Shown piece after piece: positions 1 through 9,600 of a stretch of DNA of 64,000 nucleotides. The stretch comes from Amoebophrya sp. A120. Lineage: Eukaryota; Sar; Dinophyceae; Syndiniales; Amoebophryaceae. The stretch spans positions 2,375,331-2,439,330 of the forward strand of contig CAJINV010000011.1 in the NCBI GenBank assembly GCA_905178155.1, in the 5' to 3' direction. Numbering within the stretch: the stretch's first letter is position 1; each line of letters starts with the position of its first letter. Made by a program: the position numbers and the translations under genes. The notes below the pieces were generated by a model that did not search any database, was not told the DNA's origin, and was given only the letters and a program-made list of their open reading frames with translations.

Positions 1-1
1 C

Positions 2-1345
2 GCTTTTCTGCACCAGCAGTCCACTGCGGTGTTATGGCGGGAGGAAAGAATATCGCAAGAAAAAACTGTTTCACTGTAAACTTGTGATCCATAGAACGGA
101 ATGCAAATGTGTTTGTGTTACTACACATGCAAGACATTGGATTTTTTTTTTAGCTGTGTTTTCCCTCAGGAAGCACGCATGCCAAGATTTCTTTGTCATT
201 TGTAACAAACTTGTGATGCAGATCTTGCAAAATCATCACAGTGAAACAGTTTTTTCAAGGGATAAAGAACGCCACTGTGCCCCCTGCGCGGTTCTCTGCG
301 CCCGTTTCTGTTGGGCAACCTCTCCAGTAGGATGACGGACTTGTGTATCCAAGAAGATTTTTGTGCGTGTAACTTATATTTTTGGAGGCATTTTTAGGTA
401 TTTTTACAGCACAAGCAGCATTACAAATGCAAATCTGTCTGGCATGATGAGAACAAAAACCTGTCATGCGCAGATGATGCGTGAAAATATAAATAATGCG
501 GCTCAGTCGTGGACGACCTCAGAATGGCAAGGCATATGTACAGCATGACAAATGATTATCATCTTGCATGTTGCGCATCACTTAGTTACGCCAACAATGT
601 TTTTTTCTTGCATACTGTGGGCAGCCAAAATATGGCGTTCTCAAACGTTACATTCTCAACTGTTACATGCACTTGCAATGCAAGAAAAGCAAAAGTGAAA
701 GTGGCAACGTGGCAGCTTTCGCATCACAGATTATGATGCTGTTTAGCCTTTCGAAAATTTGTCATGCTAAGCACCTTGATCAAGTGGAGGCTGATGGCAA
801 TTTTGCATGACAAATTCATGTAACACGACTTGAGAATGTAACAGTTGAGAACGCCATACAAAAGGGGGGAGATGTGGAAGAACCGCAAACGAGTGGACCG
901 CAGTCTCGCGAAGGTATGAGAGTGGTTCACAACTCCCCCTCCCCTCATTTGTCATGCAAAAACGCAGTTCCACTTCCAGGCACTGCCTCTCATCGCTACC
1001 TTGCATGACAGACTTGGGAATTATTCAAACAGTACTTATAAACCGCACGCATATTCGTCATGCGGAAGCTACATTTATTCTGACCTTCTGTCTATTGTTG
1101 TTCTTGCCTTGTTCAAATGAGGGTGACTCAGGGGGAGTTCTTGTGCTGCACTCTCATAGTCGGGGTTCAAACACGAGAAGCCACCGCCTCCCTGGATTTT
1201 CGAAGTCACAGCACCACAAACGTTGCCTTACCCGGGTGACGCCGACGAGTGCGAGGAATGGGAACGCATCCAGGCCAAGCTGCTAGACGAGTTGCGCCGC
1301 GTGCATATTGATCCGCACGATAAAAATGTTATCCCAAGAAAATAA
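2..1345 (+). CDS. 3' part of an unrecognised gene, interrupted by four introners
   Basis: One reading frame runs from base 2 to TAA at 1343-1345 through exons 2-50, 270-345, 620-630, 864-914 and 1164-1345, using the rule element plus one flanking 5-bp repeat removed. The 370 bases from position 1 give 122 residues without a stop, and every junction keeps phase, although the four inserts have different lengths. The product is basic in the middle (WKNRKRVDRSLAKGFKHEK) and has a Pro-rich then acidic helical C-terminus (GDADECEEWERIQAKLLDEL). I do not recognise a family. The 5' end lies outside the window. One exon is only 11 nt. The short ATG frame at 34 is an alternative but stops at 328 and does not continue across the inserts. 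Confidence 0.6.
51..264. mobile_element. Introner, family H (214 bp)
   Basis: Begins TATCGCAAGAAAAAACTG and ends with its near-perfect inverted complement at 239-264. It is flanked by the 5-bp direct repeat AAGAA (46-50 and 265-269). Internal TTTGTCAT- and TTGTGATGC-type words are shared with the other introners. Excision keeps the frame of the host gene. Confidence 0.8.
346..614. mobile_element. Introner, family I (269 bp), diverged TIRs
   Basis: Starts TATCCAAGAAGATTTTTG and ends CTTGCATA. The outer 10-12 bp are inverted repeats and the inner part is weaker. Flanks are TTGTG (341-345) and CTGTG (615-619), 4 of 5 matching. It was identified by structure plus frame restoration, so it is less certain than its neighbours. 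Confidence 0.6.
631..858 (+). mobile_element. Introner, family C copy 1 (228 bp)
   Basis: TIRs TATGGCGTTCTCAAACGT / complement at 834-858. Flanking repeat CAAAA (626-630 and 859-863). The body is closely similar, in the same orientation, to the element at 40443-40678 in VPS45. Confidence 0.85.
915..1158. mobile_element. Introner, family G (244 bp)
   Basis: TIRs TATGAGAGTGGTTCACAACT at the left and the complement at 1131-1158 with a few mismatches. Flanks GAAGG (910-914) and GTCGG (1159-1163) match at 3 of 5, suggesting an older insertion. Removing element plus 5 bp still gives an in-frame junction (LAKGFKHEK). Confidence 0.65.
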
Positions 1346-1415
1346 AACTTTGTAGCGTGGAACTTTGATGATGCAACTGAACTGTAATAAGTATGCAACT
1401 ATGCAGATCGACATC

Positions 1416-2482
1416 ATGCAGAGTGAAGATGAACATGAACACCCACAGCCACACTTATGAAAATATGCGTGGAGTATGCTAGTGCGCTTCCATAATTTTC
1501 GTGGACTAGTAGTACACCCAGGGCCAGGACATTGGGCACGTCAAAAACTTTCCTACTGCCGCGCCCGCTTCAATATTTCCATCGCGCGCTACTACTCAGT
1601 TTTTACGCACGACCACAAGGCTCTTATTCTGCAGGAGTCCTCTGCAAATATTTGGGATTCATCTCATCATGCTTATGTTTTCGTTTGCATTATGAGTGCC
1701 CGCGGCCACAGTTTTAAAAACATTTCCCTTGGATATTCCAGAAGAAGAGCCCCGACGCCGACGAAGAACAGCAGCAGAACACTGGCGAGGAGCAAGGTGT
1801 CGACCGGCCTCCCGTGGCAGCCAATGTCTTGCACGGGGCCAACCTCCCTGTCCCGGACCAGGCAACCGAAGCGAACGGCAGGCGGAGAGAAATGGTTCCT
1901 CTGGATGAAATATCCTGTGCAAAAGTATTGTACTGTAGTATTGCAATCATGCATTACAAATTTTTTTCTTAACGGGAAATCCGCAATACAAGTCTATTAA
2001 TTTCTCATGCTGAGGATATGCATTGATTTATACGAGTGCGATACGTTTGCACTGCATATGAAAGAAGGGTGGCACGTGCCGCGCCACCGTTGGACGAGGT
2101 CCTCGACCAAGATGAAATGAGTACAGACGCCGGCCGGGCAGGTTCGAGTACGGACGGGGAAGAACGGTACTGCTAGATAGTACAAAACCAGTGTTTATTA
2201 ATTTTTCAACAACAAGAACATCAACATTTAAGAAGGAGAGCCCAGTCCGTAGCTCCGAGAAGCATCGACCACTTATTTCTCTTGTCCTTCACGACCAAGT
2301 AGGAGCGCAGCAATGCTTTCATCTCAGGAGAGGAATTACTCGTAGGCATCATCATCTATCCATTTAACAACAGGCTCGCGACCTGGACCTCCACGACGCC
2401 GATCGAAGCCTTCCTTGACGAGGACGCCCACCACGAAGATCAACCCGCCTCTTGCCAGGATCAGGAAATAGTAAATGTATGA
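1416..2482 (+). CDS. Unrecognised gene with acidic, Gln-rich C-terminal exons (structure partly unresolved)
   Basis: The best-supported part starts at a 3' splice site ending at about 1741 (TTGGATATTCCAG) and reads FQKKSPDADEEQQQNTGEEQ, then crosses the introner at 1911-2058 in frame (MVPLDERRVARAAPPLDEV) to a stop at 2174-2176. Alternatively, a GT donor at 2167 joins the AG before 2374 and the frame ends at 2480-2482 with another acidic stretch (FLDEDAHHEDQPASCQD). A possible start is ATG 1416 (MQSEDEHEHPQPHL). The exons between 1460 and 1741 are not resolved; 1525-1602 is a candidate. No family is recognised. Confidence 0.4.
1911..2058 (+). mobile_element. Introner, family D (148 bp)
   Basis: TIRs TATCCTGTGCAAAAGTATT / complement at the right end. 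Perfect 5-bp flanking repeat TGAAA (1906-1910 and 2059-2063). The inner sequence resembles the elements at 28157, 29181 and 40723. Excision joins GATGAAA to GAAGG in frame. Confidence 0.8.
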
Positions 2483-2643
2483 TGCAATTCAATTTCTCTG
2501 AAAATGTTTTCTCGTATAGCAGTGCTTTAGCTTTTTTCTTCAATCTACACCGTAGGGGTTTTCATTTTATTTTTTTATTTTTTCATTATCTTTCCGTTCC
2601 CCCACCCTGTTGCTGTTCTATGCCACCCCCCGTCTGGTTGAAA

Positions 2644-3195
2644 ATGGCGTTTTCTTCCAAAATTATTGGCCAAGCTGGGGCCGCGTCCTGGAAGATTATC
2701 AGCCAGTACCGTCGGGCCGGGCTACGTGCAGTAGCCTTGTAATAGTTCTCCTTTTTTGTGCCTCAATTTATTAGATATGAGTCCGGTTAGTCACCACGGT
2801 TCTAGTGTTGTAGTTGTCTCATCTGGATAAAAATGGCAGCGGTTCTTTCATCCGAGAAGAGCATGTTGATACTATGCTGTATGTAGTACTCTCTACGTGT
2901 TTCTATCGCTTGGGCTGGCCTGTACCGATCGAGACCTTTATTTCCTAGTGGCCATTTTATTTTCCTAGCGCTCGTCGTCGTCGCGTGATTTGCCGATGTC
3001 GACTAGAATGTACGCACTTATGGAAGTATATCGAAACCGAAAGAGGAAAACAATGATAAGGAGATAATGATGAATGAGAATACAAGTGAAATGCAGAACA
3101 CCTTCTACAGAGGGGCGGTCGTTGCGTGAGTGCTGTCATTGGATCGCAGGATCCTCGAGACACTCGCGCAGGAGCAGACGTTTTCGGCAACGTAG
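2644..3195 (+). CDS. Possible small multi-exon gene
   Basis: ATG at 2644 opens a basic amphipathic stretch (MAFSSKIIGQAGAASWKIIS) that looks like a mitochondrial-type N-terminus. The uninterrupted frame stops at 2742 after 32 codons. Possible later exons are 3006-3062 (YALMEVYRNRKRK) and the segment after the AG at about 3150, which reads ILETLAQEQTFSAT to TAG at 3193-3195. I could not build one consistent splice model, so only the first ORF has real support. No family is recognised. Confidence 0.25.
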
Positions 3196-4126
3196 TTTGT
3201 TTCAGATATATTTATTTTGAAGAATCAACGGATACCGCACCAGTGTTTTTCTTTTTTTTTTTCGATTGTAGTAGAAACGATTCGCCTACACCTTTCATGA
3301 TCGCAAAAATACGTAAATGCATTTCAATTTCTTGTTTTTGTCCATTTTCAGACAATATGGAACTTTTTTCGAGAAGAAAATTTATCATTGCAACCTTTTT
3401 TTGATGCTCGGCAAGCATTAAAAATTTATCCTGCGTCGACCACTCCTTCAGCAACTGGTACGATTTTGAACGCCAAGTAGTGCCAGAAAATGGACGAGAC
3501 GTCGAACTTGCTTCGCTACTGAAGCTTTCGACTCAAGTTCTTGTTCTACTTTCTGGCTCACTATCATCAGATGTGAACGTCAGCTGCACTTTGTCTAGCC
3601 AAAGCCAAACAGTACTGTAGTCGTCGAATTATTCCAAATACATAGTTGGATCATTAAAAAACTCGCGTGCTGTTCGTTGCTGTGCTGACGGATGCAGGGC
3701 CGATTTGGTCCTCGGTGGTGTCATCCATATCACGCTTCGGCTGCTCTCGCGAGAACGACAACAAGACTGGAAGGCTTGACGAGCAGTGCAAGGACTCTAG
3801 GCTTGATGGGATTTGTGTAGTTTCTTAAGTTGCGCTCGCTATTATACTTACGAAGATTATTTCCACTGCCAAGAACCACGATTGTGCCAATTTAGCGGAA
3901 CATGAAATAGCGGCAATGGCAAAGAAGCAGATTGGAAATACAAATTACCCAAGCACCAACACACCACCACTTGTTTCTTTTGCTTTTTTGCAAAAAAGAA
4001 TGATTAATTAATAGTACTGTTGGGAAGCAAGATACAGATAGAGCTTTTGTTTATGTTTTCTGCAATATCTTGAGCTTTTTTTTTTCTCTTCCGGCCCAAT
4101 AGCGTTGTTTGTCGCTTATCTCAGGG
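3196..4126. other. Non-coding stretch, nothing recognised
   Basis: AT-richer sequence with homopolymer runs (for example at 3248-3262 and 4078-4086). I see no ORF with convincing coding character and no repeat linked to the rest of the window. Confidence 0.4.
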
Positions 4127-4511
4127 TCGGGGGTTCCGCTTTTGTTTTGAAAGAGTGCTGGTATGGATTGCATATATGTCTGGGTCTGGAAACTTGTGAC
4201 GCTACGAAGGATATAGTGTGTGCGCACGCTGTAATCCGCTGCGAAGCATGAGAAGTTTTTCCGTGGTTCTGAGTTTGCGTTTTTGCATGAGCGGCAAGAG
4301 GCACTCTGCGCGGCTACGCAACACAGAGCTCAGAGTCATGCCAGACTCGCATGACAAACACAAATCTCGCAACCTCCCAGACCCAGACATTATATTTGCA
4401 GTGGATAAGTGGTTGCTTCCAAGAACGAAGTTTATTGGGACCATGTGCAGCTCGAGCTCCCACCGACTTCGCGTGAAAATAGCGGGGCACTTCAATGTAT
4501 GAGAGCTGGAG
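4127..4511 (+). CDS. Probable exon of an unrecognised or decayed gene, split by an introner
   Basis: After an AG at 4125-4126 (TTATCTCAG) the frame reads GRGFRFCFERVL, crosses the introner at 4162-4407 in frame, then VASKNEVYWDHVQLELPPTS and on to about 4511, where the GC-rich inverted-repeat element begins. No neighbouring exon could be identified on either side, so this may be a gene fragment. No family is recognised. Confidence 0.3.
4162..4407 (-). mobile_element. Introner, family A (246 bp), reverse orientation
   Basis: TIRs TATGGATTGCATATATGTCT / complement ending at 4407. The body is the reverse complement of the type at 9040 and 30876. Flanks GCTGG and AGTGG match at 3 of 5 (old copy). 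Confidence 0.7.
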
Positions 4512-4513
4512 TT

Positions 4514-5396
4514 AGAGGTTGCGCAACAATTGGACCCCCTTTCGCCATGGCGAAAGGGGGGGTAGCGGCCCGCTGGAGACCACCCCCCCCCCCCTTTCGC
4601 CGGGGGCCGTGCGCAGTAACAAAAATTGCGGCGCGGCGCGCGTGCCCGCTGCGAGAGGGCCTTGAGTTGCGCCCTGTGTTCGTGCTGCGGGAATAGAAAA
4701 AAATTCGCGCTGCGCGCGCCCCCTGCCAATAGCCCGAGCAGGCTTATCCTGTTCGTTTTATTTGTTACCGCGCGCGCATAATGTGGCAAATTTTGCGGGG
4801 CGCGCTGCGCGCGCCCGTTGCCGCGACATTTGCATCATACTGCGTGCCTACTTCTGTATTCGCCGGACCTGAGGGAGCGCGCATGCCTCGCCCTCCCTCC
4901 GCCAGGGCCCGAGCCTTACAGCACAGGGCAAAAAAACTTCGGGCACGCCCGGCGTGCCCGCCGACTTGTCAAGCCCCCCCAAGCAGCACGGGGAGCCCGG
5001 GGTGAACACATGGGGGGCCCGCAATCACCCCGATGCGACTCCCTGCGCGGAATGCGAAAAAAAAAACAGCGCGGGCGCCCGCCCTCCTGGTCCCGCCCGT
5101 CGCCACATGTTACGGCGCGCCGGGTGCGGTGGAGCGCGCCCATAGATAGCACGCAAATGGCTTCGGCCTCGTTGCGTACGCCTGTGCGCCTACTGCCGAC
5201 CAGCCAACTGACTGCCCCATGCGAAGGCACCACACGAAGAAGGGCCGCCGGGCGTTCGATTGTCGTGAGGCGAGACCGCCGGGGGGCCCCTCCACCCTTG
5301 CGGCGGGGTGCCAGCTCCCGTCGTCCGGAATTAGACCAACCTACCCCCCCCCCCTTTCGCCTTGGCGAAAGGGGGTCCAATTGTTGCACAGCCTCT
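4514..5396. mobile_element. GC-rich element with 47-bp terminal inverted repeats
   Basis: The left end (4514-4560) and right end (about 5350-5396) are inverted copies that differ at only a few positions and include AACAATTGGACCCCCTTTCG. Each arm also contains the small hairpin CTTTCGCC..GGCGAAAG. About 790 bp of GC-rich sequence lies between them. No transposase was seen, so it looks like a non-autonomous MITE-like element. No clear target duplication is visible. Confidence 0.65.
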
Positions 5397-5398
5397 TA

Positions 5399-5445
5399 GT
5401 CCAATTGTTGCACAGCCTCTTTAAGAGGCTGTGCAACAATTGGAC
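5399..5445. repeat. Near-perfect 47-bp palindrome
   Basis: Arms of about 23 bp (GTCCAATTGTTGCACAGCCT and its complement) meet head to head at about 5422. The sequence is the tip of the adjacent element's inverted repeat, so two element ends are abutted here. Confidence 0.75.
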
Positions 5446-5446
5446 C

Positions 5447-6650
5447 CCCAACAATTAGACAATTGGACCCAAAATATATGTAAGAGTCTTACATTTATTT
5501 TGGGTAAATAAAGTATTCACATTGTGCCACTCGTTTTGGTGCAAATCCAATTTGAAAAGCTAGTATGCAAGCAGACTGACAAATGAAAACGTGAAAAATG
5601 CAGCAACCGAAGAAATGAATAACAATAAAGTGATGTATCTATGAGTCTGCTTCTCAACTTTCCATTTTTGCGGAGCCACTTGTTCTTGACTTGCGGAAGA
5701 CCAGGCAGAGCGTTGTTTTTCCTTCTCTCCCAGGCCGGCCAGAGCTTTTTTGCTCTGGAAGACGTGTCAGATACAGATCGCGATATCGCTGATCGCACAA
5801 GTAGAAGGAGTGCGCATCACGATCGTTGTCCCTCGCCAGGGCGCCGACGTTTATGCGTATCTTTCGTGTCGTGGAGGTGACCTGTAGCTGTGGTGGCAGC
5901 AGCATCCACCACTTTCGGTGCGGAATAAAATAGGAAGAGAAGATCATCTGCTTTGCTTGCTATCCCTTGCATGCAATGGAGAATATATTTCCTTTCCCAA
6001 TATTGTTAATATACGATTTGTGATCCATGATCATGAAGCTCCTCGTGTAGTACTTCTAGTCAGCCAGCCTGTGGTCGTGTGTGCCTTCGGCTGGGTGCAA
6101 GAAAATCAAAGCTTGGCAAATAACCGCTGCCCTCGGACGAGGCAGAGGCTGACCAAGAATTCCTGCGGGTTGGCGCTTTCTGGTGGGATAACAGATCACT
6201 ACAATGCGACTCTTAATATGTAGGGCCTCGTTCCGTGGTGAGCAGCAGACAAAAGCACCACAACAAGCCACGACAATAAAACCGTAATCTTTGTTTTTGA
6301 GAAACTACAGCTGCGGTACAGCTGTAGCGATTTTGATGACCGATCTCGGGATCTTCAAGACGAATTTTCACAGCTCAAAAAAGTCGAAGATCCCGCATTA
6401 TAGTAAGTATATTCACTTTAAGCCATACGACTTCTTCTTTTCTAGTAGCCAGAACAGAGCAGATGATGCGTCCAGAAATTTCACCCTCATTTTATTCATC
6501 AGTCAAGAACCATGAAATGTGGACACTGTTGTGACTTGTTTTACTTTTTGCTTTATGATAATGTTCATGTTGTCTCGCTAGTTATGCCGACTGTGTATAT
6601 TATATAATTATTTGACCAGAAGATAATTTTAACCGTATCCTCCTCCTCCT
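5447..6650. other. Stretch with one possible exon
   Basis: Mostly featureless. A possible exon follows the AG at 5741-5742 (TTCTCTCCCAG) and reads AGQSFFALEDVSDTDRDIAD with a stop at 5878-5880. There is no supporting neighbour exon and no recognised family. Confidence 0.25.
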
Positions 6651-6675
6651 CCTATTCTTGAATATTTCGAAAAGC

Positions 6676-9600
6676 ATGCCGTCGTCAAAGCGGGACCGAA
6701 GACCGGCTGTTGGTCGTCCGGACACCAAGAAAAGAACGTACAGCGGTGAGGACCAAGCTGCAGTTCCCGCCGACGCAGAAGAGTCTTCGTGTTTACTTTT
6801 GGCCGGCGCGGCGGGGGCGTCGACGCCTCTGTATCATGGTCGTGCAGAACAAGCAAGAGAAATCACCGCATGGGAAGATGAGGATGAAAATGGAGCCAGC
6901 GAAGATGCCGTTTACGAGTTTGGGTCATCCTTACGATGCCATTTTCACATCCTTACGAGGCTGTGTCTGGGTTTTCTTTTTTTGCTCTTTGGCCTCATAG
7001 CAAAAGGACTGCTCTGCGCTTCATGGGCGCGACAGAAATCGCACACATCTGGTGGGGAGCATTTCGTGCAAAGTCCCCCTGCCCCCTTCCAAAAAAAGAA
7101 AGGCGTCGCCCGGTAGTAACTCGGCGAAAAAAATGGCACGGCTGCGGCAGTGGTCTGGCGAAATTTGTTGCAGCTACGCTTGGCGGCTTTTCGCAATATC
7201 AAGCGCCACAGTTACGGCGCGAAACGGGGCCGGCCCCGGGTCCGGCCGCCCATTATGGGCGACCGGCATCGCGGGATCCGTTTGTAAGTGGCTGCGTCTG
7301 GAAGCCGTGTATGAATGAAACGGAAAAATTGCGTAGAGAATACCATGCGGCACGCGCCTCGCACCGGGGGCACGGTGGGAGTTGGTTCGCCCAAATGGCG
7401 CGGTGTTCGGGACGGCCAAAGTGCCCGAATACGCTCGGGGAACGTGTTAAAAACGCAGTCAATTCCCTGGCCCGATTCTGCCTGCGGCCAGAAAAGTCGC
7501 GAGTTTTCCTGCTCAAAAGACTTTGAAAAGACTTTGAAAAAACTTTGGAAAGACTTTGGGAAAAGCGCCCAGAAGTGCGCGCTTTTTGAAAGCTTCGCCC
7601 GATGGTATGGCCAATTTTGGCCATGCAAAAACGGGAGCGCTTTTCAAAGTCTTTTCAAAGTCTTTTCGAAGTCTTTTCCAAAGTCTTTTCAAAGTCTTTT
7701 CGAAGTCTTTTGAGAGTCTCGTGTCTGACTTTGGCGAGGCGGCCGGACCTCAGACTTTGGCACGGGAAGTTGGGCCATACCGTCGGGATTCGGCCAGTCG
7801 GCCGGGTCCAAAAGAGACAAAGAAGGCCAATTTTGGCCATTTGTGTGCTGCCATGCCCCCGGGGCTGCGCGCGTGCCGCATGGTATTCTGGGCACCAAAT
7901 TCGCGGCGCCGCGAAGTTGGAAGGCGGCGCGGCGCATGTGGCACATGGGGGGCCGCAGCACCACCGGCGCTGCGCGCGTGCCGCCTGGGTATCTGGCCGC
8001 ATCTTTCCTAGCGCCGCCTCCGAAGCGGAAGCAGCTCGCGGCGCCGCAAAGGTGGGGGCATGTGACACACGGGGCGCCGTTGTGCCGCCGGCGCGGCATG
8101 CGTGCCGCATTACAATCTGGCAGCGTTTTTCCTTCTGCCTATGCCACGCCCCAAGTGGGCGCACTGCTTTAACGCGCCGCGCAGTCCTCTATTACAGCAA
8201 CAAATGGCGACGAAACTCCGCGCGCCCTTTCGCCCTCGCTGTGTTTTTTTCTTGATGTTGGAAAGGGCCGCGCCCAGCAACGCGCCGGGGGCGCAGCCTC
8301 TTACCTAGCGCGCCACCCGGGCAACGGGAAGCGCGGTGGGACAGCGACAGGGCATGGGGCAACCAAAAGAAGGGCGCCAGCGTGTCGCGCGCGGCCCGCA
8401 AACAAAAGTTTTATAATAGTTCTGCCCAAGTATTTCGGCCGGAGGAAACACCTGGGCGTCGTAGGTGTAAGGGAAGATGAGGATGAAGATGGAGCCAGCG
8501 AAGATGCCGTTTACGAGGCTTTGCTGGACCAACGCAGCAGAGGACATCATGCTGCAGCCGGCGCAATGGGAGCAGGCGGACATCTAAGGGGTAGCTCCTC
8601 CCAACAAGAGGATACACCAGCTGTCGTCGTGTCTGGTGGTGTTTTATTAAACAAGAAACGCACGCAGGACGAGTTCTACTTCCAGAGGAAACAAACCGTG
8701 GCTTGTTCATCAAGTACAGCCACACACAAAAACGCCGTTTGTTTCGCCCAATTACCTGGTGCCACGAGAGCAGCATGCGGCTCTACTACTTCACGGGATG
8801 AAGCAGCTCCATTTGCGGCGGGCGGATCATCGGAGATGAACATGCAAAATCTCAATGACACGACGGCGAAAAGAAGCCCATTGTGGGTGATGGTGCTGAT
8901 GGGAGGGCTGGTCTCTATGTGGCTGTCCACGATGTACGTGCTGCCGGCCCTGGAGGAGGAGATGAAGAGCTTCACTACGCCCGGCGACGAGGGGAAATCG
9001 ACGCGGAGCGCCATCGAGATGCTGTACCTGATCTCCTTTTATCAAATGCAAAAATGTCATCTGGGTCTGGAAGATTGCGAGTTTTGTCATGCTGATCTGG
9101 CATGGCCCTTAAATCTGTATTGCGTGGCCACAAACAGCCTCTCTCGCCTGTCATGCAAGAACGCAGTTTCTCATGCGGAATACGCCGCACAGAAGCACGA
9201 AGTGACTTGTCATGCTTGGCGGCGCATTACAGGAAGGGCATTTGTTATTGACTGACTTGCATCACAAGTTTCCAGACCCGGACATTTTTGCATTTGATAC
9301 CTTTCTCGGGATGGGGTTCGGCGTGCTCCCTGGATGGCTGGTAGACGTGCTCGGTCCCAGCCTTACCACGGCGATCTGCTCCCTCTACCTCGTGCTAGGA
9401 ATGGCCGGCGTCGGCTCCGGCCTCTTGATGCAGGTATCTAAGTACTTACTTATTCATTCTACAACTAGGCGGCCTCTCAAAGTACTAAATAAAAATGTAC
9501 ATGATGAATCATCGGGTGTCTACGCCGTGCCTTCTGTTTTCGATTTTTTTATGCGACCTCGCTCTTTATCTTTCTGGCGCACGACGTTTATGCTTTCCTC

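Noticed and set aside
3212-3454. 80-codon minus-strand frame rich in Lys, Glu and Ile
   Set aside because: It lacks a proper ATG start, ends in a poly-Lys encoded by a homopolymer run, and has no partner exons.
7510-7715. CRISPR-like regular short repeats
   Set aside because: The CAAAGTCTTTT units are contiguous without unique spacers and are mirrored in an inverted repeat; the context is eukaryotic.
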